Origin: Capra hircus
Lineage: Eukaryota > Chordata > Mammalia > Artiodactyla > Bovidae
Reading direction: 5' to 3'
DNA length: 64,000 nt
NCBI RefSeq assembly: GCF_001704415.2
Contig: NC_030816.1
Coordinates: forward strand, 81,966,713-82,030,712
Under the pieces are notes generated by a model. That model saw nothing but the letters and a program-made list of their open reading frames with translations, made no database searches and had not been told where the DNA came from. Positions 41,115 to 51,867 of the stretch are shown in pieces; positions within the stretch are counted from its first letter, which is position 1, and every line of letters begins with the position of its first letter. Both the position numbers and the translations under genes were made by a program.

Positions 41115-41560
41115 TTAATTTGGCAGAATTGATGCTTTTGAACTGTGGTGTTGGAGAAGACTCTTGAGAGTCTTGAGTCCCTTGGACTGCAAGGAGATCC
41201 AACCAGTCCATCCTAAAGGAAACCAGTCCTGAATATTCACTGGAAGGACTGATGTTGAAGCTGAAACTCCAATACTTTGGCTACCTGATGCGAAGAGCTG
41301 ACTCATTTGAAAAGACCTTGATGCTGGGAAAGATCGATGGTGGGAGAAGAAGGGGATGACAGAGGATGAGATGGTTGGATGGCATCACTGACTCAATGGA
41401 CATAAGTTTGAGTAAATTCTGGGAGTTGGTGATGGACAAGGAGGCCTGGCGTGCTGCAGTCCATGGGGTCGCAGAGTCGGACACGACTGAGTGACTAAAT
41501 TGAACTGAACTGATATGGACATGACTGAGCGACTGAATTGAACTGAACTGATGATATATG
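41115..41560 (+). mobile_element. BovB LINE 3' end with duplicated tail
   Basis: Sense copy from the RIDAFELWCW codons (TTGATGCTTTTGAACTGTGG) to the end. The terminal block GACTGAGTGACTAAATTGAA is repeated once more about 35 bp later (GACTGAGCGACTGAATTGAA), so the tail is duplicated. Confidence 0.9.
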
Positions 41561-41639
41561 GAGTCTTTCCATTCATGAAAAGTATATCTTCAATTCTTCT
41601 TTTAGATCTTTTGTAATTTTCTCCACAAAGGTCATGCAT

Positions 41640-43000
41640 GGTTTTTCTTTATTTCCTCATTTCATGGAAAATTTCAAATGTATACAAACGTGGAGAGAAT
41701 AACAAAAGGAACCCCTCGTCACTCAGCTTCAAAACTTATCAACACAAGGTCGACCTTGTTTCATCTACACCTGCCCTATCCAAAAGAACTTCTGCATGAT
41801 AAGAGATTTCCTACTACCAATGTGAAAATATGCTAATATGATTGAGGAACTGTCATTTCATCTTGTAAATTTTCATTAATTTTAATTACCCACATATGGC
41901 TAGTGGCTATAGTATTGAACAGTGCAATCTGTAACCTACATTCATTCTACCACCGTAACCCTCAATTATTTTGAAGCAATTCCATGATGTCATGTCATAT
42001 TTAACCCTTAAATACTATAGTATGTTACTGCTGAGAAAATTAACCATCATTATTCCTCTCTCCAAAAAATTTCCTTAGTATCATCAAATGTCCAATGAAT
42101 GTTTCAATTATTTCATAAATTTTGGCTTTGCACTACTGGACTATTAGAATTAGGATCTAACCAAGGTCCATATTTGGTTGCTAATGTGCCTCTTTTTTAG
42201 TCACTTTATTTCTGTAACTACTAATTTAGATTTTTCTTGAATTAGTCTTGATAATATGTATTTTTCAACAAGGTGGGAATTTAGGTTTTCAAAATCATGA
42301 ACATAAAGCTATCCCTGCTTATTCCTATGATCTTTTTATCCCTAAAATTGTATAACTTTTTTGTTTCTAGCATTATTTGTTTCTTTTTTATTGTTTAGTT
42401 GCCTTCTAAAATTTTATTAATCGAAAAATTTATTTAATTTTCTTCATCTATTGTTTTGCTGAGCATCTCTGTTTTGTTTTCTATTTCTGCTCTTCACTAT
42501 CTTCTTTCTTTCTTTGGATTTACCCTGTCCTTTTCTTAACTTCTTCATTAAAACAATATATTATGAGCATTTCTTGCTGTCTCATAAGTGCATTTAAGAC
42601 CACAAATTCATCCTGGCTTCTTGATTTATCAGATTCCCCTTAGACTTGTCCATTATTTCTTTAAATTATTTATTCATTCAACAAATACTTGAGCACCTAT
42701 ACACCAGGAACTGTTTTAAGTACTGGAGACACAGCAATGAATATGAAACCTATGTACCTGCCCTCATGGGTCTTACCTTCTACTATAGAACCCCCCCAAC
42801 TGTGCCAAACGAATACTGTCATATTTTGGTCATGATGTGAAAAGACATCTCATTAGGTGTATAAAAACTTAAGACCGTTGGAACCTTAGTACCCTGTCCC
42901 TTTCATCATCATATCTGATCCCTCTTTATCCCTATTAATATTTAGGGATATTATTAATATGCTTTAAGTTCTATTTCATAAGATGTTAATATTTCCTTTC
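41640..43000. other. AT-rich tract with old repeat pieces
   Basis: 41740-41940 resembles an old MER-type DNA element (ends in ATGGCTAGTGGCTATAGTAT). 42650-42780 has an old repeat pattern (TATTCATTCAACAAATACTT). Families cannot be fixed by eye. Confidence 0.35.
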
Positions 43001-43377
43001 CAGTTTTCTTTCAACATGTGCTTAACTATCATTTTCCCCAATCATGCTTATAGTCTTTTGATATCATATATATTTAATTCCAAAATCTTTTTAACAGATA
43101 AGTTTAATCCATTTACATGTATTGTATGTGGGATAAATCAAGTTTTCTTTAATACCCTTTAACTAGTTTAAAGTTGCATCATTTATTTCTATTTATTTAA
43201 AAAATAACTACATTTTTAACATGCTACAGAAAGTATAAATTTAAGCAATACAAAAATTCTCCCAAATAAGAATGGTTTAAATCCAATCCAATCTCTATGT
43301 TTTTAGGTATTTTTGCCTACTATTTTAATTCCACATTTTTAAAAAATACTCCAATGGGAGTCTTAGACACTTCACCA

Positions 43378-43760
43378 ATAGGAGCAGTTTCATGGATTAT
43401 GGAAGTTATAAAGCGGACATGCAGGTAGTGACCTTACAAGAAGTCTCACAGGCAAAAAGTCTAGTACCACGTACTTCCTTCAAAAAGGCAGAAGTTATCA
43501 CTCTCACCAAAGCAGCATGAAGTATACCATACACATGTCCCCCATTCGAAAAACCTGGAAAGAAGTACTCCCAGAAAACCAATCCCAACCCAGTGGATGG
43601 AGTCTCATCAGGTTTTGCTAGTAACTATTTCTTCTGCTAAACTTGAAGATGTTAAGCCTTGGATTCATCCAAGTGAAGGAGTTATCCCTCCTGGCCATCA
43701 ACACAATAAAGGGGAAAGCTGCTGCTGAAAGCCCTTAACAGACTTTTAACGTCCTCTTTA
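43378..43760 (+). pseudogene. Gammaretrovirus-like (class I ERV) pol remnant
   Basis: One plus frame from about 43390 reads an RNase H-like segment (SSFMDYGSYKA, then VVTLQEV and AEVITLTKA), ended by a stop near 43520. About 43630-43690 reads like the end of an integrase (DVKPWIHPSEGVIPPGH). The part between, roughly a thousand bases in a normal pol, is missing, and further stops occur. It is an old, dead fragment with no LTR recognised next to it. Confidence 0.55.
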
Positions 43761-44247
43761 GAAGAAACAGGAAGAACAAACAGGATGGCTCCTAACGTTA
43801 AGATAAGGGCTGCAACTGTTCTGTTGCTGGAGCAAAGTTATCTTATCTGATCCTGGAAGTCAGTTCTGACTCTCAAGATCAAGTTACTTTACCCTTTGCT
43901 ATAATCACACTACTCTGGAACTGAAGTACCCATTTCTGTCACTCTCTAATTTAGATTTAGCCTTTAGTATACCATTTTCGTAATGTATGGTACTATATAG
44001 GGCCCACACTAAGGTGGAATTTTTTGGAGCGATCGCCCCACAGTCGGCTAGAGGGAGCTCGTTGTCAGTGTGTGTCAACAGGACTAGATAGTGGCATTCT
44101 CTGCAGAGTCCGGGTTATAGTGTGAAGTGCTGCCTGCCACTTATGTTTCCTGTCGTGCTTTGCCCTCACACATACCAGCCTTCTTTTTGCAGGTGGGCCC
44201 CATCCTCAAGGTTACCTCCTGCCTCTGCTAGCCCCTGACCAGAATCA

Positions 44248-44463
44248 GTTTCAAAGTGAAAGTGAAGTCGCTCAGTCGTGTCCAACTCTTTGCCACCCCA
44301 TGGACTGTAACCTACCAGGCTCCTCCATCCATGGGATTTTCCAGGCAAGAATACTGGAGCGGGATGCCATTTCCTTCTCCAGGAGATCTTCCCAACCCAG
44401 GGATTGAACCCGGATCTCCCGCAGTGTAGGCAGACACTTTACCGTCTGAGCCACCAGGAAAGT
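44248..44463 (-). mobile_element. Bov-tA SINE
   Basis: Full antisense copy from GTGAAAGTGAAGTCGCTCAG to GAGCCACCAGGAAAG. Confidence 0.93.
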
Positions 44464-45272
44464 AAGATAGTTTAACCATGCTCAAACCCACAGAAAATGT
44501 GGAATGTTACAGGAGGCCTGACGGACCACAGAGACCACCCTGAATTTGGGCACCACCCTTACTCATATTACTGTGATCTGGGGCACATAATACTTTTGGG
44601 TGAATACTCTTCACCGGAACTGCACCCAACCAATCACTCCCCAAATGAACCAACACCTGTGGTGACTTGAGCAACACTGGCCAAAACCTAAGAGAAGAGA
44701 GAGATACTGAGGGACCTGAGGGCTGGCTAAGGGGATGAGCCAGAGAGGAATGGCCACCAAGGAATATGGTCATGGAAAAGAAAAGGGACTATTAATGCAG
44801 ACAGATGGATTAACAGGGCTACTATTTCAGGAAGAAGAAACAGGTGAAGAAAGCAGCCTGGGAGACAAACGACACTGAGTCAACGCACAAATCAGACCCA
44901 GAAAATAATGGCAAAAATGCCAAGAACCACTTCTGGGAACAGGCTGATAGAAACACGCAGCAGAGCTTGCTAAGCATGCTGATTTAACCAGAAGCCAAAC
45001 TGGCATCTAAGCAGTGGTCCACTATACTGTGGGGTAGAAAGTCAGAAGGCGAAGCTTTGGAAAACCCATGCCCTCCTCGCCTCCTAGGACTATGGGATAT
45101 TTTGAGCAGTAACTATAATTTCTGCCACTGTGCCGTGGATGGCAGCTGTTCCCTGGATTAACAAAAAGGGGCTGTAGGCAAAGGGAAAAGGAACACTTGC
45201 CAGAGATAGCACATACTGCCCATGGGGAGCCACTGGGCCCTCATGAATAAACTGTGCCCCAGATTCAGACAC

Positions 45273-46754
45273 ACAGCTCCAGTTCTAACTGTCGCTTCTT
45301 ATCATGCATACGGGCTTCTCAGGAGACAGGTCAGGTGGTCTGGTATTCCCATCTCTTTAAGAATCTTCCACAATTTGCTGTGATCCACACAGTCAAAGGC
45401 TTTGGTGTAGTCAATGAAGCAGATCTCTTTTTTAACTTCTTTGCTTTTTCTATGATACAGTGGATGTTAGCAATTTGATCTCTGGTTCCTCTGTCTTTTC
45501 TAAATCCAGCTTGTACATCTGGAAGTTCTCAGTTCACATACTGCTGAAGCCTAGCTTGAAGGATTTCGAGAATCAACTTGCTAGCATGTGAAATGAGTGC
45601 AATTGTATGGTAGTCTGAATATTCTTTGGCATTGCCCTTCTTTGGGACTGGAATGAAAACTGACCTTTACCAGTCTTGTGGCCACTGCTGAGTTTTCCAA
45701 ATCTGCTGGCATATTCACTGCAGCACTTTAAAAGCATCATCTTTCAGGATTTTAAATAGCTCAGCTGGAATTTTGTCACCTCCATAAGCCTTGTTTGTAA
45801 TAATGCTTCCTAAGGCCCACTTGACTTCATCAAAATTGGGAAAGGTACGTTAAGGCTATTTTAAAAAGGTTAAATAAGCAGGTGTGTCACCCTGCTTATT
45901 TAACTTCTATGCAGAGTATACCATGCGAAATGCTAGGCTGGGTGACTCACAAACTGGAATGAAGATCACAGGGAGAAATATCAACAACCTCAGATATGCA
46001 AATGATATGACTTTAATGGAAAAAAGTGAAGAGGAACTAAAGAGCCTCTTGATGATGAAGGTGAAAGAGGAGAGTGAAAAAGCTGCCTTAAAACTCAACA
46101 TTCAAAAAACTAAGATCATGGCACCTGGTCCCATCACTTCATGGCAAACAGAAGGGGAAAAAGTGGAAACAGTGACAGATTTTCTTGGGCTCCAGAATCA
46201 CTGCAGACAGTGACTGCAACCATGAAATTAAAAGATGTTTGCTCCTTAGAAGGAAAGCTATGAAAAACCTAGACAGCATATCAAAAAGCAGAGACACCAC
46301 TTTGCTTTTGACAAACATCCGTATAGTCAAAGCTATGGTTTTTCCAGTACTCATGTATGGATGTGAGAGTTGGACCATAAAGAAGGCTGAGTGCTGAAGA
46401 ATTGATGCTTTTGAACTGTGGTGCTGGAGAAGACTCCTGAGAGTCCCTTGGTCTGCAAGGAGTTCAAACCAGTCAATCCTAAAAGAAATCAACCCTGAAT
46501 ATCCATTGGAAGGACTGATGCTGAAGCTAAAGCTCCAATACTTTGGCCACCTGATGTGAAGAGCCAACTCACTGGAAAGATTGAGGGCAAGAGGAGAAGT
46601 GGGTGACAGAGGATGAGATGGTTGGATGGCATCACTAACTCAATGGACACGAGTCTGAGAACACTCCAGGAGACAGTGAAGGACAAGGAAGCCTCGTGTG
46701 CTGCAGTTCATGTGGTCACAAAGAGTTGGACACGACTGAGTGGCTGAACAACAA
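45273..46754 (+). mobile_element. BovB LINE with inverted 5' part
   Basis: 45273 to about 45838 is BovB RT sequence in antisense (minus strand reads from the FDEVKWA region to EATVRTG). From about 45840 to 46754 it is sense, starting just after that point (GKGVRQGC region, degenerate) and running through the YADD-type RT motif (here YANDMTLM) to the 3' end. A probable 13-bp target-site duplication flanks the whole (CAGATTCAGACAC at 45260-45272, CAGATTTGGACAC at 46755-46767, two mismatches), so this is one insertion. Confidence 0.88.
45869..45904. repeat. 14-bp perfect inverted repeat with 8-bp spacer inside a BovB
   Basis: GTTAAATAAGCAGG (45869-45882) and CCTGCTTATTTAAC (45891-45904) are exact reverse complements. 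The BovB copy at 58 kb has only the right arm, so the left arm is an insertion in this copy. Confidence 0.93.
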
Positions 46755-48189
46755 CAGATTTGGACACCAGTTTCCATGTTGAGCTGCACTTTGGAATGCA
46801 ACATTTGGTTCCACCTAAGGTGGTCAGTGGGATTCAGAGATCATTTACAGTAATGACCTTCATATAAGATAACATATAGTATATGGGAAACGGAAGGTTC
46901 TGCTGAGAAAGAAATCCATAATGAGACAGTCATTCTATCATTGATGAGTTATTGTAATAACACCTTCTGTATGAATGATACAGAAGTTTGGTGCAATTAC
47001 CGTAGTCAGGAAACAGTAATTTAAAAAAGTAAAATGTATAGTAACACTGATGTAGACAACTATATGAACAGGAACTCCCCCTCCCCCACCCCTCCCCATT
47101 CCACTCTATTGTGGAAGTTGAGGACAGCTGGCTTGAGGACAAATAGAAGGAAAAATCTGAACTCATCTAGCAGGTTTTGCCAAAGAGTGCTAAAGAATTC
47201 CGCTGAGTACAGATAACCATAGACAAGGGAGGAGAGAGAATAGTGCAACTTTTCCCAGGCAGACTATGCAAACACCGTTCAGTAATCAGTGGGCTTTCCT
47301 GTCTTTTCCAGTCCACGGGAAATTCTGATTAAAGAGAAGGCCACATTGTAGACCAGAGACCAAAGCTAACTTTAACCAACTTTTTTTTTTATGTGAATCA
47401 CTTAATTTGTAAAAAGCAAATGTTTGTGACCGCTCTGTACCACTTCTGCACCTGCCCACATCTTAAAAGATGGCCCCTCTGAGTTTCCATGTTACAGAAC
47501 ATGGCACTTCCTTGTCAGTGACTCAGATGCACCACAGTCACTTTCCTTTGGCATCCCACCCAAACTGTGTTTCCAATCCTTTAAACTTACAAACAACAAC
47601 AAAATACAACTCCATGGCAAGGCTTCCTTACAGTGTATGTATATAGACGGATAGATAAACACACACATATGTATGTATGCATATAAATGTAAAGTATATT
47701 CCAGTTTGTGACTTGCCTATTCATTGTTATAAACGTACCTTCTGTTGAACAGAAATTTTAATTTTCATAACATCTCTTTAACCAAATTCTTTTTTCTTTT
47801 ACGGTTGTTGCATTCTATGTCCTAGCTAAGAAATTTTTCTTGCCTACATGAAAGTCACAAATATTCTATGGGTTTGTCTAAGAGGCCTTTTGGTTTTCAC
47901 TTTTACATTAAGGCTATGATCCATTTCAAATTAATTTTTTGATTTGAGTGAGATAGTTGAAGTTCATTTCTTCCCCCTCTATATGAATAGCCAATAGTCC
48001 CAGCATCATTTGTTGAAAACATTTTCCTATCCTCATTGAATTGACTTTGTGCCTTGGTTGAAAATCAATTGATTAAATAAGTATGGGCCTATTTCTGTAC
48101 TACATTGCATTCCATTGATCCATTTGTGTACCCTTATGTAAAATCACACAGTACTGATTAATGCAGTTTTATAATACATCTTGGAGCTT

Positions 48190-48262
48190 TGCAGGTGGTG
48201 CTAGTGGTAAAGAACTTGCCTGCCAATGTAGGACACATAAGAGACTCGGGTTCGATTACTAA
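48190..48262 (+). mobile_element. Bov-tA SINE 5' fragment
   Basis: GCAGGTGGTGCTAGTGGTAA through GACTCGGGTTCGATTAC; only the tRNA-like head remains. Confidence 0.8.
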
Positions 48263-48939
48263 CTAGTTAGTAATTCTGCTTCTGAAGACAAGCAGTAGTA
48301 ATGGTGGCATGATAACATGAATATCCCTGAATTGTACTCTGTTATGTGGTTAGGAAAATTTTATGTTACATGTATTTAACACAAAGAAACAAAAAAGAAA
48401 TCTTTCCCAGAAACACCATAGTCTCCTATATTTTTTTCTAAATATTTTTCAGGTGTGTCTTTCACACTTAGGTCTTTAGTTCATTTGGAAACTGCTATTG
48501 TAAATGATGTGAAGTAGGAATCCAATTTTGTCTTAAATCTATATGGATACCACATAGCTCAGCATCGTTTACTGAATACACTGTGCTTTTATACTACTAC
48601 TTGGTGGTATACTTCCATACGTATATGAGCATGTTTCTAAGCTCTCTCTTCTGTTCCATGGGTTTACTTTCCTGTCCCTAAATCAAGACCAGTAATTACG
48701 CCAGGAGTCTTGATTATTACTGCATTATATTGTTTTGATACCTAGAAGGCAGAGACTTTTTCTTCAAAATTCAGTGAGGAATTCCAGGTGCTCTGTCTTT
48801 TCATAGACATGTTAGGTTCAACATGTGAAGCTCCATGAAAAGCCATATTCCAATTTTAATAGGAATTTCAACAAATCTGTATATTTGGAGAAAATGGACA
48901 TCCTTATGGTACTGAGTCTTCCTACCCCAAGAATATGGT

Positions 48940-49064
48940 GAGTGATAGTCACTCAGTTGTATCTGACTCTCTGCAACCCCATGGACTGTAGCCCGCCAGG
49001 CTCCTTTGTCCATGGAATTCTCCAGGCAAGAATATTGGAGTGGGTTGCCACTTCCTTCTCCAAT
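48940..49064 (-). mobile_element. Bov-tA SINE, 5'-truncated
   Basis: Antisense copy with a 9-bp target-site duplication GAATATGGT (48931-48939 and 49065-49073) made of L1 sequence. The tRNA-like head is missing although the duplication is intact, so it inserted already truncated. Confidence 0.9.
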
Positions 49065-49954
49065 GAATATGGTATATGGGTGCATTTACTTGGGTCTTCT
49101 TTTATGCGTTTCAATAGAGCATTATAATTTTCTCCTTAAAGGACAATGCACCTTTAGTTTGATCTATTTCCAGATACCTTCAGTTTTCAATACTGTTATG
49201 AATAGCATCTTTTTATTATTAAAATTCCCAGTTTTTGCTGGTGTGTAGAAGTTACTCTTTTATTCAGAAATCTGCTTGAATTGAAGGTCATTTTTGATGA
49301 TCTCCTAACAAAAGCAGCCCTTCCAGTCCTTCTTTATCACATCCTATCAGTTAACCTTCTAGTTATCTGATTTTTAGTATCCTTTTCCTTGCCTATAATT
49401 AAGTTGCCAGCTCACCATTGTTAGTTCAATGTCTAGAATAGGGTCTGACATACACCGCACAAAATGTTTGTTGAATAAAAAAATGGCGATTCTAAATCTA
49501 GATGATTTGGAAAAACACGGAAAGAAAAGCAGATTTTGAAGTGATGGTGAAGTGAGGTCTAATTCAGGTTGGGAGGCATTCTTTAGAGTTCTCACAGGTC
49601 ATTAACGTGCAGGCATCTGACATCTGGCGCACAAGAATAGAGGTTTGACGTGATAGAACCGATGAGACAGTGAAAGAGGAAAATGCATTCAAGAAGAAAA
49701 AAAACAATAAATTTAGGAACAACTAGAGTTGGGGCAGATTAGCGGGGCGGGGGGGGGGGAACGAGCATGCGCAACAGCATGGAAACCAACGGGAAAGATT
49801 TGAAGCAAAGAAAGAGGGAAATAAATGGAAGAGCTAGGTTCCTAAATCACATGCACACACAATTGGAGAAGTACAATTTCACCTAAGGAACAGAAAGCAA
49901 GAAACCTCATTTCTCGACTGGTAAAAAAACCATTAGAGCTCCAATACACTGTTG

Positions 49955-50195
49955 TTCAGTAGCTAAGTGGAGACCGACTCTTTGCAACCCTGTGGACTGC
50001 AGCATGCCAGGCTCTTTCTGTCTTCCCCTATCTCCCCGAGTTTGCTCAAGTCTTATCCATTAGGTTGGGTGATGCTATCTAACCATCTCATCCTCTGTTT
50101 CCCTCCTCCTCCTGCCCCTAGTCTTTCCCAGCATCAAGATCTTTTCCAGTGAGTGGACTCTTCGCATCAGGTGGCCAGAGTATTAGACTACAGAT
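49955..50195 (-). mobile_element. BovB LINE 3' fragment next to the CpG island
   Basis: Antisense BovB 3' end, diverged and truncated (GTAGCTAAGTGGAGACCGAC through CTTCGCATCAGGTGGCCAGA). It ends less than 200 bp from the start of the CpG island. A run of ten G bases lies at 49749-49758, 200 bp further left. Confidence 0.85.
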
Positions 50196-50645
50196 CCGAA
50201 TCTGGGGAAGGAAGTAATTTTGGAACTCTCTGGGTCTTTCCTCCGGGCTCGGAGGACCCATCAGCATTCAATCTTATTCATCCTCTCGCGTCACAGCTAT
50301 AGAAGCTGTGGTCTGAAAGGTTCCGATCTGAACTGCGGAGACTTGTTTCCTCCTCATTTTCACCATCCTTCCTGTGGCCGACGGAACCGGCAGGTGCTCT
50401 CTGGACCTGGGACTGGAATTAAGAGGAGGGTGGCGACCGGGAAAGCAGAGCCGGGCTGCCGAGGCGGGGAAACAGGCCCTCACCTCACGCCCAGCGCCGG
50501 GTCAGCGGGTCAGCCAGGGGCCGCGCGCCCTCGCTGGGGCGCCCCGGCCGCGCCGAGTCGCCGCTCGCCCCACGGCCCGCAGTGCCCGGCTTCGCCTAGG
50601 CCTGCATCCGCCCCCCACCCACGAACCCAGCCCTACCTTCCTTAC

Positions 50646-50700
50646 CTGCCGGCGCGCGGAGGCGGCCACAGCCCCCTGGCCGTTCACGTAGGAGAGAGTT
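50646..50700 (-). other. SERAC1: SERAC1 non-coding exon 1 (5' boundary approximate)
   Basis: On the minus strand a consensus donor (CGGCAG then GTAAGG) lies at 50645-50644, inside the CpG island and just before the 13.5-kb first intron. The right-hand boundary (transcription start) cannot be read from sequence and is a guess. No ATG lies in the quoted segment in a form that must be translated. Confidence 0.65.
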
Positions 50701-50725
50701 CTCTGGGAGCCCGCCCCGGCCCACT

Positions 50726-50788
50726 GCTCCCAGTCCCCGCCCCTCCGCTCCCAGTCCCCGCCCCTCCGCTCCCAGTCCCCGCCCCTCC
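50726..50788. repeat. Three perfect 21-bp tandem repeats, each with a GC box
   Basis: Units at 50726-50746, 50747-50767 and 50768-50788 are identical, and each contains CCCCGCCCC, a strong Sp1/KLF-type site. They lie about 80-140 bp upstream (minus-strand sense) of the SERAC1 exon 1 donor and about 200 bp from GTF2H5 exon 1, so they may serve both directions. Array length is a natural candidate for population variation. Confidence 0.9.
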
Positions 50789-50803
50789 ACCGGCGGCGGG
50801 CGG

Positions 50804-50811
50804 CACGTGAC
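50804..50811. promoter_or_regulatory. E-box (CACGTGAC), USF/MYC/TFE-type
   Basis: CACGTGAC between the GC-box repeats and GTF2H5 exon 1, flanked by further GC boxes. CACGTGAC is the extended E-box preferred by USF1/2 and TFEB-type factors. Occupancy is inferred from sequence only. Confidence 0.5.
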
Positions 50812-50910
50812 CCCGCCCTCATCTCTCCCCGCCCCGCCCCCGCCATAAGCCCCGCCCACAGCCCGCCTCCCCGCCGGCGCGCCCCACCCTCGAGGCCGTC
50901 GCGGTCGCGA

Positions 50911-50931
50911 TGACGTAGAAGGCGCATGCGC
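50911..50931. promoter_or_regulatory. Half-CRE (TGACGTAG) next to an NRF1-type palindrome (GCGCATGCGC)
   Basis: TGACGTAG at 50911-50918 resembles a CREB/ATF site. GCGCATGCGC at 50922-50931 is a full NRF1-type site. Both sit within about 65 bp of the GTF2H5 exon 1 donor. NRF1 drives many nuclear genes for mitochondrial function and many CpG-island housekeeping genes, which suits SERAC1 in particular. Confidence 0.6.
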
Positions 50932-50934
50932 ACT

Positions 50935-50977
50935 CTGTTGTCGGTGCCTAGGCGCTGCGGGATCTGTGGGTGGAAAG
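50935..50977 (+). other. GTF2H5: GTF2H5 non-coding exon 1 (5' boundary approximate)
   Basis: A good donor (GGAAAG then GTACGT) occurs at 50978 in the CpG island, upstream of the start-codon exon and in the right order for a 5' UTR exon. The left boundary cannot be read from sequence. Confidence 0.65.
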
Positions 50978-51803
50978 GTACGTGGCGTCGGCCCTCGGAG
51001 CCGTAGGGGAACCTGGGGTGCATGGAAGCTCTGTGGGTTTCCAAGAAAAAAGGAGAGGAGAGGAAAGTCCCCGAAACCTGTCTTTCAGGTTGCGGGGATA
51101 CAGGGTTCCGTCCTGTCTCTCTGACGAGGCCGGGCGGCTTCCCCGCGGCAGTTGAACTGTGCATTTCTTTTGCAGGGGGGGCATTGCCCAGCGCCTAGGT
51201 GTGGAAGTTTAATAAGAGTTAATTTGGCGTGCGCTGAATGGGTTCCTTACCTTCGAGCGCACGTCACTGGGGTGCATATTTTATTTGGCAATATAACACA
51301 AGATCTGGAGACTTGGATTGTTCTTTTTCTGCTGGTAGCTGCGACTTAAATCTTTTTGCTCCATCTCATCTGTAAAACGAGATGGTCGGAGCCCCCATAT
51401 AATTTTTAAGGCCTCTCGCGAAGCTACCATTCTGTGACTCCTGTCTCCCAGAATTTTACCTTTTATCATATTTCTACGTGGGAAAAAGAAATATTTTGAA
51501 TAATGTACTTGTTCTAAACGTGGATTGGCCACATTGCTGTGGAGTTAGGCCCCATTAGGCTTTCATTAGGATTGACTAGGGGTAGGATTTGTTTGCAAAT
51601 AAGATTTGTGCATTGTTACTATCCCAAATAGACTCGCTTGAATTTTGTTAAAAGATCAGAATATCTGTATGTTTTCCTGTTAGCTTTATGTTTTTCATAG
51701 ACTTCTATGTTTAGTCTTGGCGTTTAATTTTTTGCCTCTGTTCAGAAGTAAATCACCAAAGGATATTGAAGTTAATGCTTTTCTGTTTTGTTACCATTTT
51801 TAG
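50978..51803. other. GTF2H5 intron 1
   Basis: GC-rich at its start (end of the CpG island), then AT-rich. No repeat recognised. Confidence 0.7.
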
Positions 51804-51867
51804 GGTCATCAGCACCTTCTGACTGGGAAAAGATGGTCAACGTCTTGAAAGGAGTGCTTATAGAATG
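51804..51867 (+). CDS. GTF2H5: GTF2H5 exon 2 with start codon (coding part 51833-51867)
   Basis: Acceptor TTACCATTTTTAG at 51791-51803, then 29 bases of 5' UTR, ATG at 51833, eleven codons plus TG, and donor GTTAGT at 51868. The UTR part has no upstream ATG. Confidence 0.95.

Larger units (their letters stand above)
47700..49260 (-). mobile_element. Ancient L1 (antisense) with nested SINE pieces
   Basis: Plus-strand text such as AGCATCATTTGTTGAAAACA and GTGCCTTGGTTGAAAATCAA is the inverse of old L1 ORF2. It is split by Bov-tA fragments at 48190-48262 and 48940-49064. Confidence 0.7.
37178..50645. other. SERAC1 intron 1 (13.5 kb)
   Basis: The largest SERAC1 intron. Listed contents are L2 tracts, Bov-tA copies, three BovB pieces, a gammaretrovirus-like pol remnant, antisense L1, and simple repeats. 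The unassigned parts are 37200-38400 (with a possible cryptic exon near 37915-38020), 44470-45250, and 46770-47600. Confidence 0.65.
50370..51140. promoter_or_regulatory. CpG-island bidirectional promoter of SERAC1 and GTF2H5
   Basis: This is the only long CpG-dense stretch in the window. It lies between the head-to-head first exons, whose donors are only about 330 bp apart (50646 minus, 50977 plus). There is no TATA box at a sensible position. It contains many GC boxes, an E-box, a half-CRE and an NRF1-type palindrome. Both genes are housekeeping in type, as usual for such promoters. Borders are by eye. Confidence 0.9.

Noticed and set aside
50220..50810. 196-codon plus-strand open frame in the CpG island
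   Set aside because: GC-rich sequence has few stop codons by chance. The frame is proline/arginine/alanine-rich low complexity, crosses the SERAC1 exon 1 donor and the GC-box repeats, and resembles no family.
50502..51164. 220-codon minus-strand open frame in the CpG island
   Set aside because: Same cause. It includes translated 21-bp repeats (WERRGGD-type) and overlaps both promoters; no family resemblance.
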